Assembly: GCF_039527675.1 (NCBI RefSeq)
Contig: NZ_BAAAKI010000002.1
Coordinates: 1-64,000, forward strand
DNA length: 64,000 nt
Direction: 5' to 3'
Source of the DNA: Luteococcus sanguinis
GTDB taxonomy: Bacteria; Actinomycetota; Actinomycetes; Propionibacteriales; Propionibacteriaceae
Shown piece by piece: positions 25,666 through 34,622 of this stretch; the first letter of the stretch is position 1, and each line of letters begins with the position of its first letter. The position numbers were made by a program, and so were the translations under genes. The notes under the pieces are model-generated. The model ran no database searches, was not told the DNA's origin, and saw only the letters and a program-made list of their open reading frames with translations.

Positions 25666-26100
25666 ATGGAGGAGCTGGTTGAGCGGCTGCGCGTCGCCTA
25701 CCTCGTGCTGGACGACGGCGACCGTCGCACCATTGCCGCGGCCGACCTGACCCCCACCCAGTACAACCTGCTGCGCACCGCCGACGAGCACCCCGAGGAC
25801 CCGTCCGTCTCGAGCGTGGCCAAGGAACTGCTCTGCACCCGCGGCAACGTGACACGCCTGGTGTCCCGCATGGCTGCGCAGGGCCTGGTGGAGACGGTGG
25901 GAGACAAGGACGACCAGCGACTGGTGCGGGTACGGATCACCGACGACGGCCGGGAGCGACTCAACCAGGCCAGGGCACTGCTGGCGGAGGCGGACGAGCG
26001 TCGCTTCGGTTCGCTGGCTCCTTCGGAGCTCACGCACTACCGCGAGGTGCTGGACGAGATGATCCAGCTGATGCGGGCCGACCTCGACGCCCGGTTCTGA
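25666..26100 (+). CDS. MarR-family transcriptional regulator
   Basis: A 144-residue MarR protein. The winged helix runs through LTPTQYNLLRTADEH, SVSSVAKELLCTRGNVTRLVSRM (recognition helix) and VGDKDDQRLVRVRITDDG (wing with the family's D-x-R). ATG 25666 is preferred: AGGAG lies 8 bases upstream. An earlier in-frame ATG at 25621 would start inside the palindrome assigned as operator. It is divergent from the GH13 gene and probably controls it and itself. The effector is unknown. Confidence 0.85.
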   Translation: MEELVERLRVAYLVLDDGDRRTIAAADLTPTQYNLLRTADEHPEDPSVSSVAKELLCTRGNVTRLVSRMAAQGLVETVGDKDDQRLVRVRITDDGRERLNQARALLAEADERRFGSLAPSELTHYREVLDEMIQLMRADLDARF

Positions 26101-26237
26101 TCGCTGCCGTCGGCGCCTGCGCGTCCGGCCGGAACACGACCGGCGGGGCGGATCTCCCCCACGAAGATCCACACGCCCGCCGATCGGGTGCCATTCGCTT
26201 TTTCAACGGCACAAGACGATTGTGGCCCATCTCGGGG

Positions 26238-26831
26238 TCAGAAGCGATGGTCTCCAAGGGGTAGACGAGCAACCGGAGTGTGGGTCGCACGCCCGTGCTG
26301 GCGCGTGTCGAGCGTGGATCGGACCAGCGCCAACTCCGCCACACCGAAGCGCGGACCGTCCAGATCCTGGAGCACTGGTTCCCACGCCGACAGATCGGAC
26401 GGACGGTTCGCCCGGGCGAGCGTGAGGTGTGGCTGGTAGGGCCTCGACTCGATCTGGATGCCGGCCCGACGCGCAGCCCGACGCGACCCACGGGCCAGCT
26501 CCGGCAGACCGTCCGCGGGGTCGTCGAGCAGGGCGATCAGGTGGCGGGCCCGGACGAGTTCGGGGAAGGCGCCGCCGCCTCTGATGGCCAGCTCGAAGGG
26601 CGCCGTCCCGCGCGCCACCTCGGCCAGCCCGTCCACGAAGTCGTCCAACTGCTCGTCGTCTACCTCAGGGCAGAAAACGGTCGTGACGTGCCACTGGTGC
26701 GGCTGGTTCCAGCGCAGGTCCCAGCCCGGCCGTCGCGACTCCAGCCGGTCGTCCAGCCACTGCACCACCGCTGGCGATGGCAGCACCGCGGCGAACAGCC
26801 GCTGCGTCGCTCGCCCGCTTGTCCGTCCCAT
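26238..26831 (-). CDS. thpR: RNA 2',3'-cyclic phosphodiesterase (2H family)
   Basis: A 197-residue 2H phosphoesterase with the two catalytic HxT motifs in WHVTTVF and PHLTLAR. Such enzymes open cyclic phosphates at RNA ends. RLFAAVLP matches the usual N terminus, so the start near 26831 is right. As a result its first 167 bases overlap, in another frame on the same strand, the end of the upstream glycosyltransferase-GtrA gene, which is unusual. Confidence 0.88.
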   Translation of the reverse strand: MGRTSGRATQRLFAAVLPSPAVVQWLDDRLESRRPGWDLRWNQPHQWHVTTVFCPEVDDEQLDDFVDGLAEVARGTAPFELAIRGGGAFPELVRARHLIALLDDPADGLPELARGSRRAARRAGIQIESRPYQPHLTLARANRPSDLSAWEPVLQDLDGPRFGVAELALVRSTLDTRQHGRATHTPVARLPLGDHRF

Positions 26832-27948
26832 GCCCAGATTCTTCCAGCCCCGAATGGTGCAACCCAGCGTGGCCGCGCGCGAAGACCCACAGCGCCTGGC
26901 CGAGATAGCTGGTCACCACCAGGGACACCTCCGTGGCCACCTTGGCGATCGGCAATGAGACCCCGGCGCTGGTGAAGCTCAGCATCAGCAGGTAGTTCGC
27001 CACCAGCAGCAGCACCGCGAGCTGCAGGTAGCGCCACAGCGAACGGCCCAGGGGCTGCTTCTCGGCGCGGAAGACCCAGTGCCGGTTGAGCGTGAAGTTC
27101 ACCGCGCCACTCACCACCCGCGCCACCACCAGGGCGCCCAGCAAGGACCCGAGGGCGCCCTGCAGCACCAGCAGCAGGGCGGTGTCGATCGCGAAACCGG
27201 TCAGGGACGAGGCGGCGAAGCGCAGCTGTCGCGCGCTGCGGCGCAGGCCGTGGGCCAGCAACGGACGGTAGATCCGCGCGGAGTCGGCCAGGGGCCGGAA
27301 GTGCGAGGACTCGTTGTCGGCAAGGTAGATCGTCTCGATCGGCACCTGGGTGATGCTTAGGTGGTCGTCCCCGGCGGCCAGCAGCAGGTTCAGCTCGTAC
27401 TCGAAGCGGTCGCCCTCGATGCCCTCCAGCCACCCGAGCAGGCGGGCCGGGTAGGCGCGCAGGCCAGTCTGGGTGTCGAGGATGGAGGTCCCGGTGATCC
27501 AGCGGAACAGGATGCGCGTCGCGTCGTTCCCGAACCGGCTGCGCGCGGGCACCTGCCCGGTGAACATCCGCACCCCCAACACCATGTCCGTGTCGTTGCG
27601 CAGACCCTCGGCGACGGACTGGATGTCGGCTGGGGTGTGCTGGCCGTCGCAGTCGGCGCACACGACATCTCGTCCGGCCCGATGCTCGCGCACCCACGCG
27701 AAACCGGCCCGCAGCGCGGCTCCCTTGCCCCGGTTGGTGGGGAAGCGGACGACCGTCGCGCCGGCCACCTCGGCGAGGGCGAAGATGGAGTCGTACTCGG
27801 GGCCGGAGCCGTCGTCGACCACCAGCACCTCGTGTTGCGGGGCGGTGCGGGAGAGGGTGTCGACGAGTTCGGCGAGGCGGGTGTCCGGCTCGTAGGCGGG
27901 CACCAGGACGACGACATCTCGGGTGCTGGGGACTGCTGCGGCACTCAT
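26665..27948 (-). CDS. GT2 (dolichol-phosphate-mannose-synthase-like) fused to GtrA membrane domain
   Basis: A 427-residue protein. Residues about 10-230 are a GT2 domain (VVVLVPAYEPD, VVDDGSG, PTNRGKGAALRAG, DCDGQHTPADI, then TQTGLRAYP). Residues about 240-360 carry four hydrophobic segments of a GtrA/DPMS_TM domain (FAASSLTGFAIDTALLLVL, VNFTLNRHWVF). It probably makes or flips a polyprenyl-linked sugar for wall glycans. The final 60 residues after LWVFARGH are Ala/Arg-rich, low-complexity and lie over the start of thpR in another frame. A normal GtrA domain would end near there, so a lost stop codon is likely. Confidence 0.85.
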   Translation of the reverse strand: MSAAAVPSTRDVVVLVPAYEPDTRLAELVDTLSRTAPQHEVLVVDDGSGPEYDSIFALAEVAGATVVRFPTNRGKGAALRAGFAWVREHRAGRDVVCADCDGQHTPADIQSVAEGLRNDTDMVLGVRMFTGQVPARSRFGNDATRILFRWITGTSILDTQTGLRAYPARLLGWLEGIEGDRFEYELNLLLAAGDDHLSITQVPIETIYLADNESSHFRPLADSARIYRPLLAHGLRRSARQLRFAASSLTGFAIDTALLLVLQGALGSLLGALVVARVVSGAVNFTLNRHWVFRAEKQPLGRSLWRYLQLAVLLLVANYLLMLSFTSAGVSLPIAKVATEVSLVVTSYLGQALWVFARGHAGLHHSGLEESGHGTDKRASDAAAVRRGAAIASGGAVAGRPAGVATAGLGPALEPAAPVARHDRFLP

Positions 27949-27955
27949 GTCACGC

Positions 27956-28945
27956 TCACTTCGACAGGTAGATGATGTCGGAGGTACCGCGCTCCTGGCC
28001 CTTGCCGAGCGGGTTGTTCACCAGCGACCCGTTGAAGACCATGGCGGTGGACCCGCCACCGTCCAGGTTGTAGGCGACGGTGCAGCCGATGCCCTTCATG
28101 AGTTCGGCCAGATCAGGCAGCGTGAGGCCGTTGGAATAGCCGGACGATCGTCCGTCGACGGCCACGAAGACGAAGTGGTTGGTGCCCAGGGTGCCGACGG
28201 CGGTACGTGGCTGGTTGCCCTGGATGGAGTGGTTGCCGACATTGGTGTCGATCTCGATCGAGTCGATGCCGTCGATGACCTTGCCACCGGTCACCAGGCC
28301 GGGGCCGAAGCTCCAGGTCTGCCAAGCGCCGTCGGAGACCAACTGCTTCGCGGTGGTGGCGGTCTCGTCGTAGAGCGACATGTCCCCGTCGCGGGTGAGC
28401 AACAGGCCCTGGCGGGCCCCGGAGTCGCGGAAGGCGACGCCATTGCGGATGACGATGCCCGTCTCGCGGAAGCCGTAGTAGTCGCCGTTGATGCCGAACA
28501 GGCCCCCGAACTGGCTGAGGATGTCGGAGGGGTTGGCGATGATGTTCGTCCCGAAGGTGTCCTCGGCGAAGGCGGTCTTCACCAGCGTGGCGTCGGTGAC
28601 CTGCACGTCCGCGATGAACCAGGCAAGGGCGCTGTCGCCCGAGCCGGAGCTCTTCGAGGTGATGGTGATCTGCTCGGTGTCCGAGGTGTAGGAGGTCTCG
28701 GTCAGAGTGCCGCTGGTGGCCGAGGTGGTCGATGCCGACTCACTCGCCGACGCGGTGGCGGTCGAACTGGCCGACGAGCTCGCGGACGAGCTGGCGCCCT
28801 GGCCGTAGGACGAGGCATTGGTGATCTCCGCATGGTCCACGACGAAGCGGTCGAGGGCCCAGGCGGTGCCCCCGCCGACGCCGAGAAGCGTGGTGCCGAG
28901 GGCGCCGCCGAGGATGGCTCGGCGGCTGGTTCGTGAAGTGGTCAT
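27956..28945 (-). CDS. secreted phosphodiester glycosidase-family protein
   Basis: A 329-residue protein with a TAT-like signal (MTTSRTSRRAILGGALG) or signal anchor, then a Ser/Ala/Thr-rich linker (about 50-90) and a C-terminal domain of the phosphodiester glycosidase (NAGPA/DUF2233) family: GINGDYY, GLLLTRDGDM, SFGPGLV, VFVAVDGRSSGYSNGLTL, YNLDGGGSTAMVFNG. These proteins act on sugar-phosphate diesters or surface polysaccharide. It ends 7 bp before the GT2-GtrA gene starts, so the two share an operon. No clear ribosome site precedes ATG 28945. Confidence 0.85.
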   Translation of the reverse strand: MTTSRTSRRAILGGALGTTLLGVGGGTAWALDRFVVDHAEITNASSYGQGASSSASSSASSTATASASESASTTSATSGTLTETSYTSDTEQITITSKSSGSGDSALAWFIADVQVTDATLVKTAFAEDTFGTNIIANPSDILSQFGGLFGINGDYYGFRETGIVIRNGVAFRDSGARQGLLLTRDGDMSLYDETATTAKQLVSDGAWQTWSFGPGLVTGGKVIDGIDSIEIDTNVGNHSIQGNQPRTAVGTLGTNHFVFVAVDGRSSGYSNGLTLPDLAELMKGIGCTVAYNLDGGGSTAMVFNGSLVNNPLGKGQERGTSDIIYLSK

Positions 28946-29114
28946 GGGAAAACTGTGGACACCGACCCTGTCCGGGAACTGTGCGCTGACTAGGCAGGAC
29001 ATGTATCGACGACTCACAGGGCGGCCAGGTGGCCCACACAGGGAACCCACAGACCCAGCGGGCTTGATGGAGCCTGTCCGAACCCCCCCACCACCAACCC
29101 ACTCAAGGAGCGAT

Positions 29115-29717
29115 ATGACCATCGCCGCACTCTGGCCGATCGTCGCCAACCTGGTCGCGATCAGCATCTTGACCTTTGGCCTGTACTTCCCCCGCCACCA
29201 CCGCCGGGACCTGCTGACCGCCTACCTCGGCGTGAACGTCGGCGTGCTGGCGGTCGCGAGCGTCCTGATGGACTCCGCGATCGGGGCCGGCCTCGGCCTG
29301 GGCCTGTTCGGTGTGCTGTCGATCATCCGTCTCCGCTCCGACGAACTCAACCAGCGCGAGGTGGCCTACTACTTCAGCGCCTTGGCACTCGGGCTGCTCG
29401 GTGGCATGAGCACCGCTCCGATCGCGATGACGGTCGCGCTGATGTCGGCCATCGTGCTGGTGATGGCCGTCGCAGACCATCCCGGCCTGTTCCCGGGACA
29501 CCGTCGCCAGGTGATCGTCGTCGACCGTGCCCTGGCCGACGAGGACGAACTCATCGCGCACCTTGAGGGGATGCTCGGTGGACGGGTGCTCGGCGTCACC
29601 GTGCAGCGCGTCGACTTCGTGAACGAGACCACCTGGGCCGAGGTCCGCTGGACCGGTGCCGGCCGCCGGGCACTGCACGACGACAACATCCCCAGCCTCG
29701 AGCGGGTCGCCGCATGA
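29115..29717 (+). CDS. DUF4956 membrane protein
   Basis: A 200-residue protein with four or five membrane segments in the first 120 residues, including GLGLGLFGVLSIIRLRSDE, a conserved DUF4956 stretch, then a cytosolic alpha/beta tail (QVIVVDRALADEDELIAHL). DUF4956 genes commonly accompany VTC-domain genes, as here, where the next gene overlaps by 4 bases. AAGGAG precedes the ATG. The role is unknown; export or regulation of polyphosphate or of surface material is a guess. Confidence 0.88.
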   Translation: MTIAALWPIVANLVAISILTFGLYFPRHHRRDLLTAYLGVNVGVLAVASVLMDSAIGAGLGLGLFGVLSIIRLRSDELNQREVAYYFSALALGLLGGMSTAPIAMTVALMSAIVLVMAVADHPGLFPGHRRQVIVVDRALADEDELIAHLEGMLGGRVLGVTVQRVDFVNETTWAEVRWTGAGRRALHDDNIPSLERVAA

Positions 29718-30502
29718 GCCAGCTCGCGGGGAAGACCGACATGGAGCGCGGGGAGCGGGGGTGGGAATTCGACCCCATCACGCTGGACGAACTGACCGAG
29801 CGTGCCGAGCTGATGACCCGGATCGACCGCAAGTACGTGCTGCTCGGCGACGAACTGCCCCGATTCCTGGAGCAGGCGCCCAGCGGCACCCGCGTACTCA
29901 CGATCGACGGGGCTGACCGCTTCGGCTACGAGTCCACCTATTTCGACACCCCCGAACTCGACTCCTACCGCCAGGCCGCCTGGGGGCGCTCCCGGCGCTG
30001 GAAGGTGCGCACCCGCGACTACCTCGACACCGGCTCACGCTTCGTCGAGGTGAAGACCCGCCGCGGTGAGCACTCCTCGAAGCAGCGCGTCCTCGCCAGC
30101 CCCGGGCTCGACCGCGGCGCGCTGGACGACCCGGCTCGACGCTTCGTCGCGGAGGTCCTGCACTCGGCCCGGATCGAAGGTCTGGAGGTCGACGACCTGC
30201 GCCCCGTGTTGCGCAGCCGCTATGCCCGCCAGACCCTGCTGGCACCAACCGGCAACGCCCGGATCACCATCGACACCGAGCTGGCCTGGGCCGAGCTGTG
30301 CGGGGGTGCCCGCCTTCGCCGCCCCGACCTGGTCGTCGTCGAGACCAAGACCGCTGGCGCCCCGACCGTCTTCGACCAGGCGCTGTGGCGGCTCGGGCAT
30401 CGTCCGCAACGCATCTCCAAGTACGCCACAGGTCTGGCCGCGCTCGAGCCCTCACTGCCCGACAACCGCTGGAGCCGCACGCTCCGCCACCACTTCCGCT
30501 GA
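29714..30502 (+). CDS. VTC-domain protein (polyphosphate polymerase-like)
   Basis: A 262-residue protein with the VTC tunnel-fold features: RIDRKYVL near the N terminus, YESTYFDTPELDSYR, KVRTRDYLDTGSRFVEVKTRRGEHSSKQR and RSRYARQTLLAP, rich in the basic residues that line the tunnel, and Glu in VVVETKT. Yeast Vtc4 of this fold makes polyphosphate. Bacterial versions paired with DUF4956 and secreted lipoproteins may do the same or act on another triphosphate. ATGA overlap with DUF4956. Confidence 0.88.
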   Translation: MSQLAGKTDMERGERGWEFDPITLDELTERAELMTRIDRKYVLLGDELPRFLEQAPSGTRVLTIDGADRFGYESTYFDTPELDSYRQAAWGRSRRWKVRTRDYLDTGSRFVEVKTRRGEHSSKQRVLASPGLDRGALDDPARRFVAEVLHSARIEGLEVDDLRPVLRSRYARQTLLAPTGNARITIDTELAWAELCGGARLRRPDLVVVETKTAGAPTVFDQALWRLGHRPQRISKYATGLAALEPSLPDNRWSRTLRHHFR

Positions 30503-30538
30503 CCCGCCGAACCGCCCCTGACCAGAAGGACACCAGAC

Positions 30539-32299
30539 ATGAACCAGACCACACCCAAGTTCCTGACCCTGCGCAAGACCCTCGCCGGCCTGGCGGTGGG
30601 CGCCACCCTGCTCACCGGTTGCTCGGTCGCCGGCGCCGACTCCAGCAGCACCGTCGTGACGAGCACCTCCTCGAGCAGCTCGTCGACCTCCAGCTCGTCC
30701 AGTTCCGCCAGTTCGACCACCAGCGCGTCGACCACCTCGGCCACCGCCGGGGCCAGCGCGGCCACCGTCCTGGCCGACAACCAGGAGTCCCACGCCTCCG
30801 CCGCCGACGAGGCCTACTCCGAGTCCGATGTCGTGAGCATCACCCTGGACGGCGACACCGCGTCCGCCACCGGTGACGGCGTCACCATCGACGGCTCGAC
30901 CGTGACCATCACCACCGCCGGCACCTACAAGCTCTCGGGCACCCTGGCCGGGCAGGTCGTGGTCAACTCCACCGCCGACGGCGTGGTGCGCGTCATCCTC
31001 GACGACGCCACCATCACCTCGTCCAGTGGCCCGGCCATCTCCGTGGCGGCTGCTGACGAGGCGGTCATCATCCTGGCCGACGGCTCCACCAACTCCGTCA
31101 CCGACGCTGCCTCGTCCACCGACGATGCCACCGCGGCGATCGACTCCAAGGCCGACCTGACGATCACCGGTGACGGCTCGTTGTCGGTCACCGGCACCGC
31201 CAACGACGGCATCGCGAGCTCCGACGGCCTGGTGATCGAGTCGGGCACCATCAGTGTCAAGGCCGCCGACGACGGCATCCGCGGCCAGGACTACGTCATC
31301 GTCACGGGCGGCACCGTCACGGTGGACGCCCAGGGCGACGCGGTGAAGTCCGACAACGACACCGACGCCGACCGCGGCTACATCTCGGTCACCGGCGGCA
31401 CGATCACCGCCACCGCCGGCGGGGACGGGCTGGTGGCCACCACCGACGTCGTCGTCAATGGCGGCACCGTCGACGTCACCACCGGTGGCGGCTCCGGAAG
31501 CCAGGTCGCGGACGACGCCTCCGCCAAGGGCCTCAAGGCGGGCGTCAACCTCGTCGTCAGCAAGGGCTCGGTGACGGTCGACGCCGCCGATGACTCCCTG
31601 CACAGCGACGGCCAGATCACCATCGACGGCGGGACGCTGTCGCTGAAGTCGGCCGACGACGGCATCCACGCCGAGCAGTCGATCACCCTCGCGGGCGGCG
31701 CCACCACCGTCGAGCAGTCCTATGAGGGCATCGAGGCGCCGCAGATCACCATCAGCGGCGGCACCAACAAGATCACCACCAGCGACGACGGCATCAACGC
31801 CTCCGGCGACGGCGAGACCGGCGTCACCGTCAGCGGCGGCACGACCGAACTACTGGTCGGCGGCGACGGCCTGGACGCCAACTCCGGTGCCATGACGATG
31901 ACCGGCGGCACCGTGATGGTCTCCGGCCCGACCCAGGGCGGCAATGGCTCACTCGACCTCGACAACGGCCTGACGATCAACGGGGGCACCCTGCTGGCGG
32001 CGGGTACGTCGTCGATGGCGCAGTCGCCCACCAGCGACTCCAGCCAGGGCTGGGTGATGGCCTCGGCCACCGGATCGTCCGGCGACGTGGTGACGCTGAA
32101 GAGCGGCGACACCGAGATCGCGTCCTACACCGCGCAGGCCGACTTCGGCACCGTCTGGTTCTCCACCTCCGAGATCACCTCGGGCGAGAGCTACGACGTC
32201 TACGTCAACGACACCTTGGTGACCACCGTCACCGCCAACACCGCCTCGGCCAGCGAGATGGGCGGCGGGGGCATGGGTGGTGGCGGCGGCCGGATCTGA
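30539..32299 (+). CDS. beta-helix carbohydrate-binding lipoprotein (Cthe_2159-like)
   Basis: A 586-residue lipoprotein: signal with LLTGC lipobox (Cys about 29), a Ser/Thr-rich linker to about 75, then short repeats rich in Gly and Asp such as ADDGIRGQD, SDDGINASG, TISGGT and TINGGT that fit the beta-helix of the Cthe_2159 carbohydrate-binding family. The end is a run of Gly and Met (MGGGGMGGGG). It follows the VTC gene and belongs to the same operon by spacing (36 bp). It is likely anchored on the cell surface and may bind a polysaccharide. Confidence 0.88.
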   Translation: MNQTTPKFLTLRKTLAGLAVGATLLTGCSVAGADSSSTVVTSTSSSSSSTSSSSSSASSTTSASTTSATAGASAATVLADNQESHASAADEAYSESDVVSITLDGDTASATGDGVTIDGSTVTITTAGTYKLSGTLAGQVVVNSTADGVVRVILDDATITSSSGPAISVAAADEAVIILADGSTNSVTDAASSTDDATAAIDSKADLTITGDGSLSVTGTANDGIASSDGLVIESGTISVKAADDGIRGQDYVIVTGGTVTVDAQGDAVKSDNDTDADRGYISVTGGTITATAGGDGLVATTDVVVNGGTVDVTTGGGSGSQVADDASAKGLKAGVNLVVSKGSVTVDAADDSLHSDGQITIDGGTLSLKSADDGIHAEQSITLAGGATTVEQSYEGIEAPQITISGGTNKITTSDDGINASGDGETGVTVSGGTTELLVGGDGLDANSGAMTMTGGTVMVSGPTQGGNGSLDLDNGLTINGGTLLAAGTSSMAQSPTSDSSQGWVMASATGSSGDVVTLKSGDTEIASYTAQADFGTVWFSTSEITSGESYDVYVNDTLVTTVTANTASASEMGGGGMGGGGGRI

Positions 32300-32315
32300 G
32301 GCGACAGAGTTCTCG

Positions 32316-32361
32316 AACCGAGCCCGGAAACCACCGACATCGGTGGTTTTCGGGCTCGGTT
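32316..32361 (+). terminator. 21-bp-stem terminator hairpin
   Basis: The arms 32316-32336 and 32341-32361 pair over 21 positions (one G-T), with ACAT as loop, and the right arm contains TTTT. It ends the DUF4956-VTC-lipoprotein operon. The stem segment GCCCGGAAACCACC resembles the flank of the first assembly gap (GCCCGAGAACCA), suggesting a shared terminator style. Confidence 0.9.
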
Positions 32362-32384
32362 GCGCTCATGGAACACTGGACGGC

Positions 32385-33983
32385 GTGCTGCAGGTCAAGG
32401 ATCTCGAAGTCAGGGCGGGCGCCCGGTTGCTCGTCTCACCCATCTCCTTCCAGGTGATCAACGGCGACAAGGTGGGTCTGGTCGGTCGCAATGGCGCCGG
32501 GAAGACCACCCTCACGCGCATCCTGGCGGGGGAGGGGCTCCCCGCCGGCGGCCAGGTAACCCGCTCGGGCCAGCTCGGCTACCTTCCGCAGGACCCACGC
32601 GACCCCGACCTGGAGACCATCGCCCGCGACCGCATCCTCTCGGCCCGCTCGCTGGACCGCGTGTTGGTCAAGATGCGCGACCTGGAGCAGGCGATGAGCA
32701 CGGCCACCGGGGACGAGCGCGACCAGGCGATGACCGCCTACTCGAAGGCCGAAGGCCAGTTCGTCGCCGCCGGTGGCTATGCCGCCGAGAGCGAGGCGCA
32801 CCGGATCGCCGCGAACCTCTCGCTGCCCGACCGCGTGCTGGCGCAGCCGCTGCGCAACCTGTCCGGTGGTCAGCGCCGCCGCATCGAGCTGGCGCGCATC
32901 CTGTTCTCCGGCGCAGACACACTGCTGCTGGACGAGCCCACCAACCACCTCGACGCCGACTCGATCACCTGGCTGCGGGACTTCCTCAAGACCTACCCCG
33001 GCGGGTTGATCATGATCAGCCACGACACCGGCCTGCTGGACGCGACGGTGAACCGGGTGATGCATCTGGACGCGAACCGCGCCGAGATCGACATCTACTC
33101 GATGGGCTGGAAGCTCTACCTCAAGCAGCGCGAGACCGACGAGAAGCGTCGCAAGCGCGAGCGCGCGAATGCCGAGAAGAAGGCCTCGCAGTTGCTCGCC
33201 CAGGCCGACAAGCTCGGCGCCAAGGCGACCAAGGCATCGGCGGCGCACTCGATGCAGAAGCGCGCTGAACGGATGCTGGCCGGTCTCGAGGACGAGCGCG
33301 CGGCCGACAAGGTCGCGAAGATCCGTTTCCCGGAGCCCGCGCCCTGCGGCAAGGTGCCGCTCACGGCCAACGACCTCTCCAAGACCTATGGCTCACTCGA
33401 GGTCTTCATGGGCGTGGACCTGGCGATCGACCGGGGGTCGAAGGTCGTCATCCTGGGCCTGAACGGCGCCGGCAAGACCACCCTGCTGCGCATCCTGGCC
33501 GGGGTGGAGGAGTCCGACACCGGCGAGGTGCTCCCCGGCCACGGGCTGAAGCTCGGCTATTTCGCGCAGGAGCACGATCTGCTGGACCTGAACTCCACGG
33601 TGCTGGAGAACATGGTCGCCTCGACCCCGAACATGAACGAGACCGAGTGCCGCAAGGTGCTGGGCTCCTTCCTGTTCACCGGCGAGGACGTCGAGAAGCC
33701 CGCCCGAGTGCTGTCGGGTGGCGAGAAGACCCGGCTCGCGCTGGCGACGCTGGTGGTCAGCGCGGCGAACGTCCTGTTGCTGGACGAGCCGACGAACAAC
33801 CTCGACCCGGCCAGCCGCGAAGAGGTGCTCAACGCGATCCGCACCTACGCCGGGGCAGTGGTGCTCGTGACCCACGACGAGGGCGCGGTGCACGCGCTCG
33901 ACCCCGACCGGGTGCTGGTGCTGCCCGATGGCGTCGAGGACCTGTGGACCCCCGAATATGCTGAGCTGATCTCGCTCGCCTAG
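32385..33983 (+). CDS. ABC-F family ATPase
   Basis: A 532-residue soluble protein with two ABC domains: GRNGAGKTT, LSGGQRRRIEL, LLLDEPTNHLD in the first; GLNGAGKTT, LSGGEKTRLAL, LLLDEPTNNLD in the second. A charged linker with many Lys/Arg/Glu lies between (about 245-325). ABC-F proteins act on the ribosome, in translation control or antibiotic protection, not transport. GTG 32385 gives the usual N terminus MLQVKDLEV. No membrane partner. Which ABC-F subgroup it belongs to is not clear from motifs alone. Confidence 0.92.
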   Translation: MLQVKDLEVRAGARLLVSPISFQVINGDKVGLVGRNGAGKTTLTRILAGEGLPAGGQVTRSGQLGYLPQDPRDPDLETIARDRILSARSLDRVLVKMRDLEQAMSTATGDERDQAMTAYSKAEGQFVAAGGYAAESEAHRIAANLSLPDRVLAQPLRNLSGGQRRRIELARILFSGADTLLLDEPTNHLDADSITWLRDFLKTYPGGLIMISHDTGLLDATVNRVMHLDANRAEIDIYSMGWKLYLKQRETDEKRRKRERANAEKKASQLLAQADKLGAKATKASAAHSMQKRAERMLAGLEDERAADKVAKIRFPEPAPCGKVPLTANDLSKTYGSLEVFMGVDLAIDRGSKVVILGLNGAGKTTLLRILAGVEESDTGEVLPGHGLKLGYFAQEHDLLDLNSTVLENMVASTPNMNETECRKVLGSFLFTGEDVEKPARVLSGGEKTRLALATLVVSAANVLLLDEPTNNLDPASREEVLNAIRTYAGAVVLVTHDEGAVHALDPDRVLVLPDGVEDLWTPEYAELISLA

Positions 33984-34048
33984 CGGCTCCCATCCCACTC
34001 GCACTAGCGTGGCAGCACACCCGTCCCACCCCGAAGGAAGGCCCGTCC

Positions 34049-34612
34049 ATGGCAGTGACGCAGCCCCCGTCCAGGCCGGGCCGCGGCGCCCGCGTCGTCG
34101 GTGAACAGCGCAGCCAGCTCGGCGCCGACCTGGCTCTTCGCTACGGGGACGGGGAATCGATCCGCGCGCTGGCGATCGACCTGGGCCGTTCCTATGGCTG
34201 GGTGCAGACGGTGCTCAAGGAGGCCGGGGCGGTGCTGCGCACCCGCGGTGGGGACACTCGTTCCCCCGCGGCTCGCGCGCGCATCCCTTCGTCCGTCCGC
34301 CCGGTGCCGGTGCCCCCCGTGGCGCCGGAGGTGGCGGCCCAGAAGGTGGTGGATGCGGACGCCGCCACCCTCCCGCCGCAGGAATCGGCGAAGCCCACGA
34401 AGGCGAAGTCGTCCAAGAAGGCTGACAAGAACAAGCAGGGCGGCAAGCCGGACAAGAAGAGGCCCGACAAGTCGCCCGCAGGCAAGGCGTCGTCCGCGAA
34501 GACGTCGTCCGCCAAGGACAGGAAGACCGAGAAGAGCACGTCCGGCAAGGCCAAGAGCACGGCAGACAAGAAGAAGCCCGGCAAGAAGAACGGGCGCGAC
34601 AAGCGGAAGTGA
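34049..34612 (+). CDS. helix-turn-helix protein with long Lys/Ser-rich tail
   Basis: A 187-residue protein. Residues about 15-70 form a HTH of a widespread actinobacterial type (GESIRALAIDLGRSYGWVQTVLKEAG, then RTRGG). The remaining 100 residues are low-complexity, rich in Lys, Ser, Ala and Asp, and presumably disordered and DNA- or RNA-binding. It follows the ABC-F gene by 65 bp behind GAAGGAAGG. Target unknown. Confidence 0.8.
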   Translation: MAVTQPPSRPGRGARVVGEQRSQLGADLALRYGDGESIRALAIDLGRSYGWVQTVLKEAGAVLRTRGGDTRSPAARARIPSSVRPVPVPPVAPEVAAQKVVDADAATLPPQESAKPTKAKSSKKADKNKQGGKPDKKRPDKSPAGKASSAKTSSAKDRKTEKSTSGKAKSTADKKKPGKKNGRDKRK

Positions 34613-34622
34613 GCCAGCCAGC

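Noticed and set aside
26660..27697. Long alternative frame over the GT2-GtrA gene
   Set aside because: It is an Arg/Pro/Ala-rich shadow of the real gene, common in GC-rich DNA.
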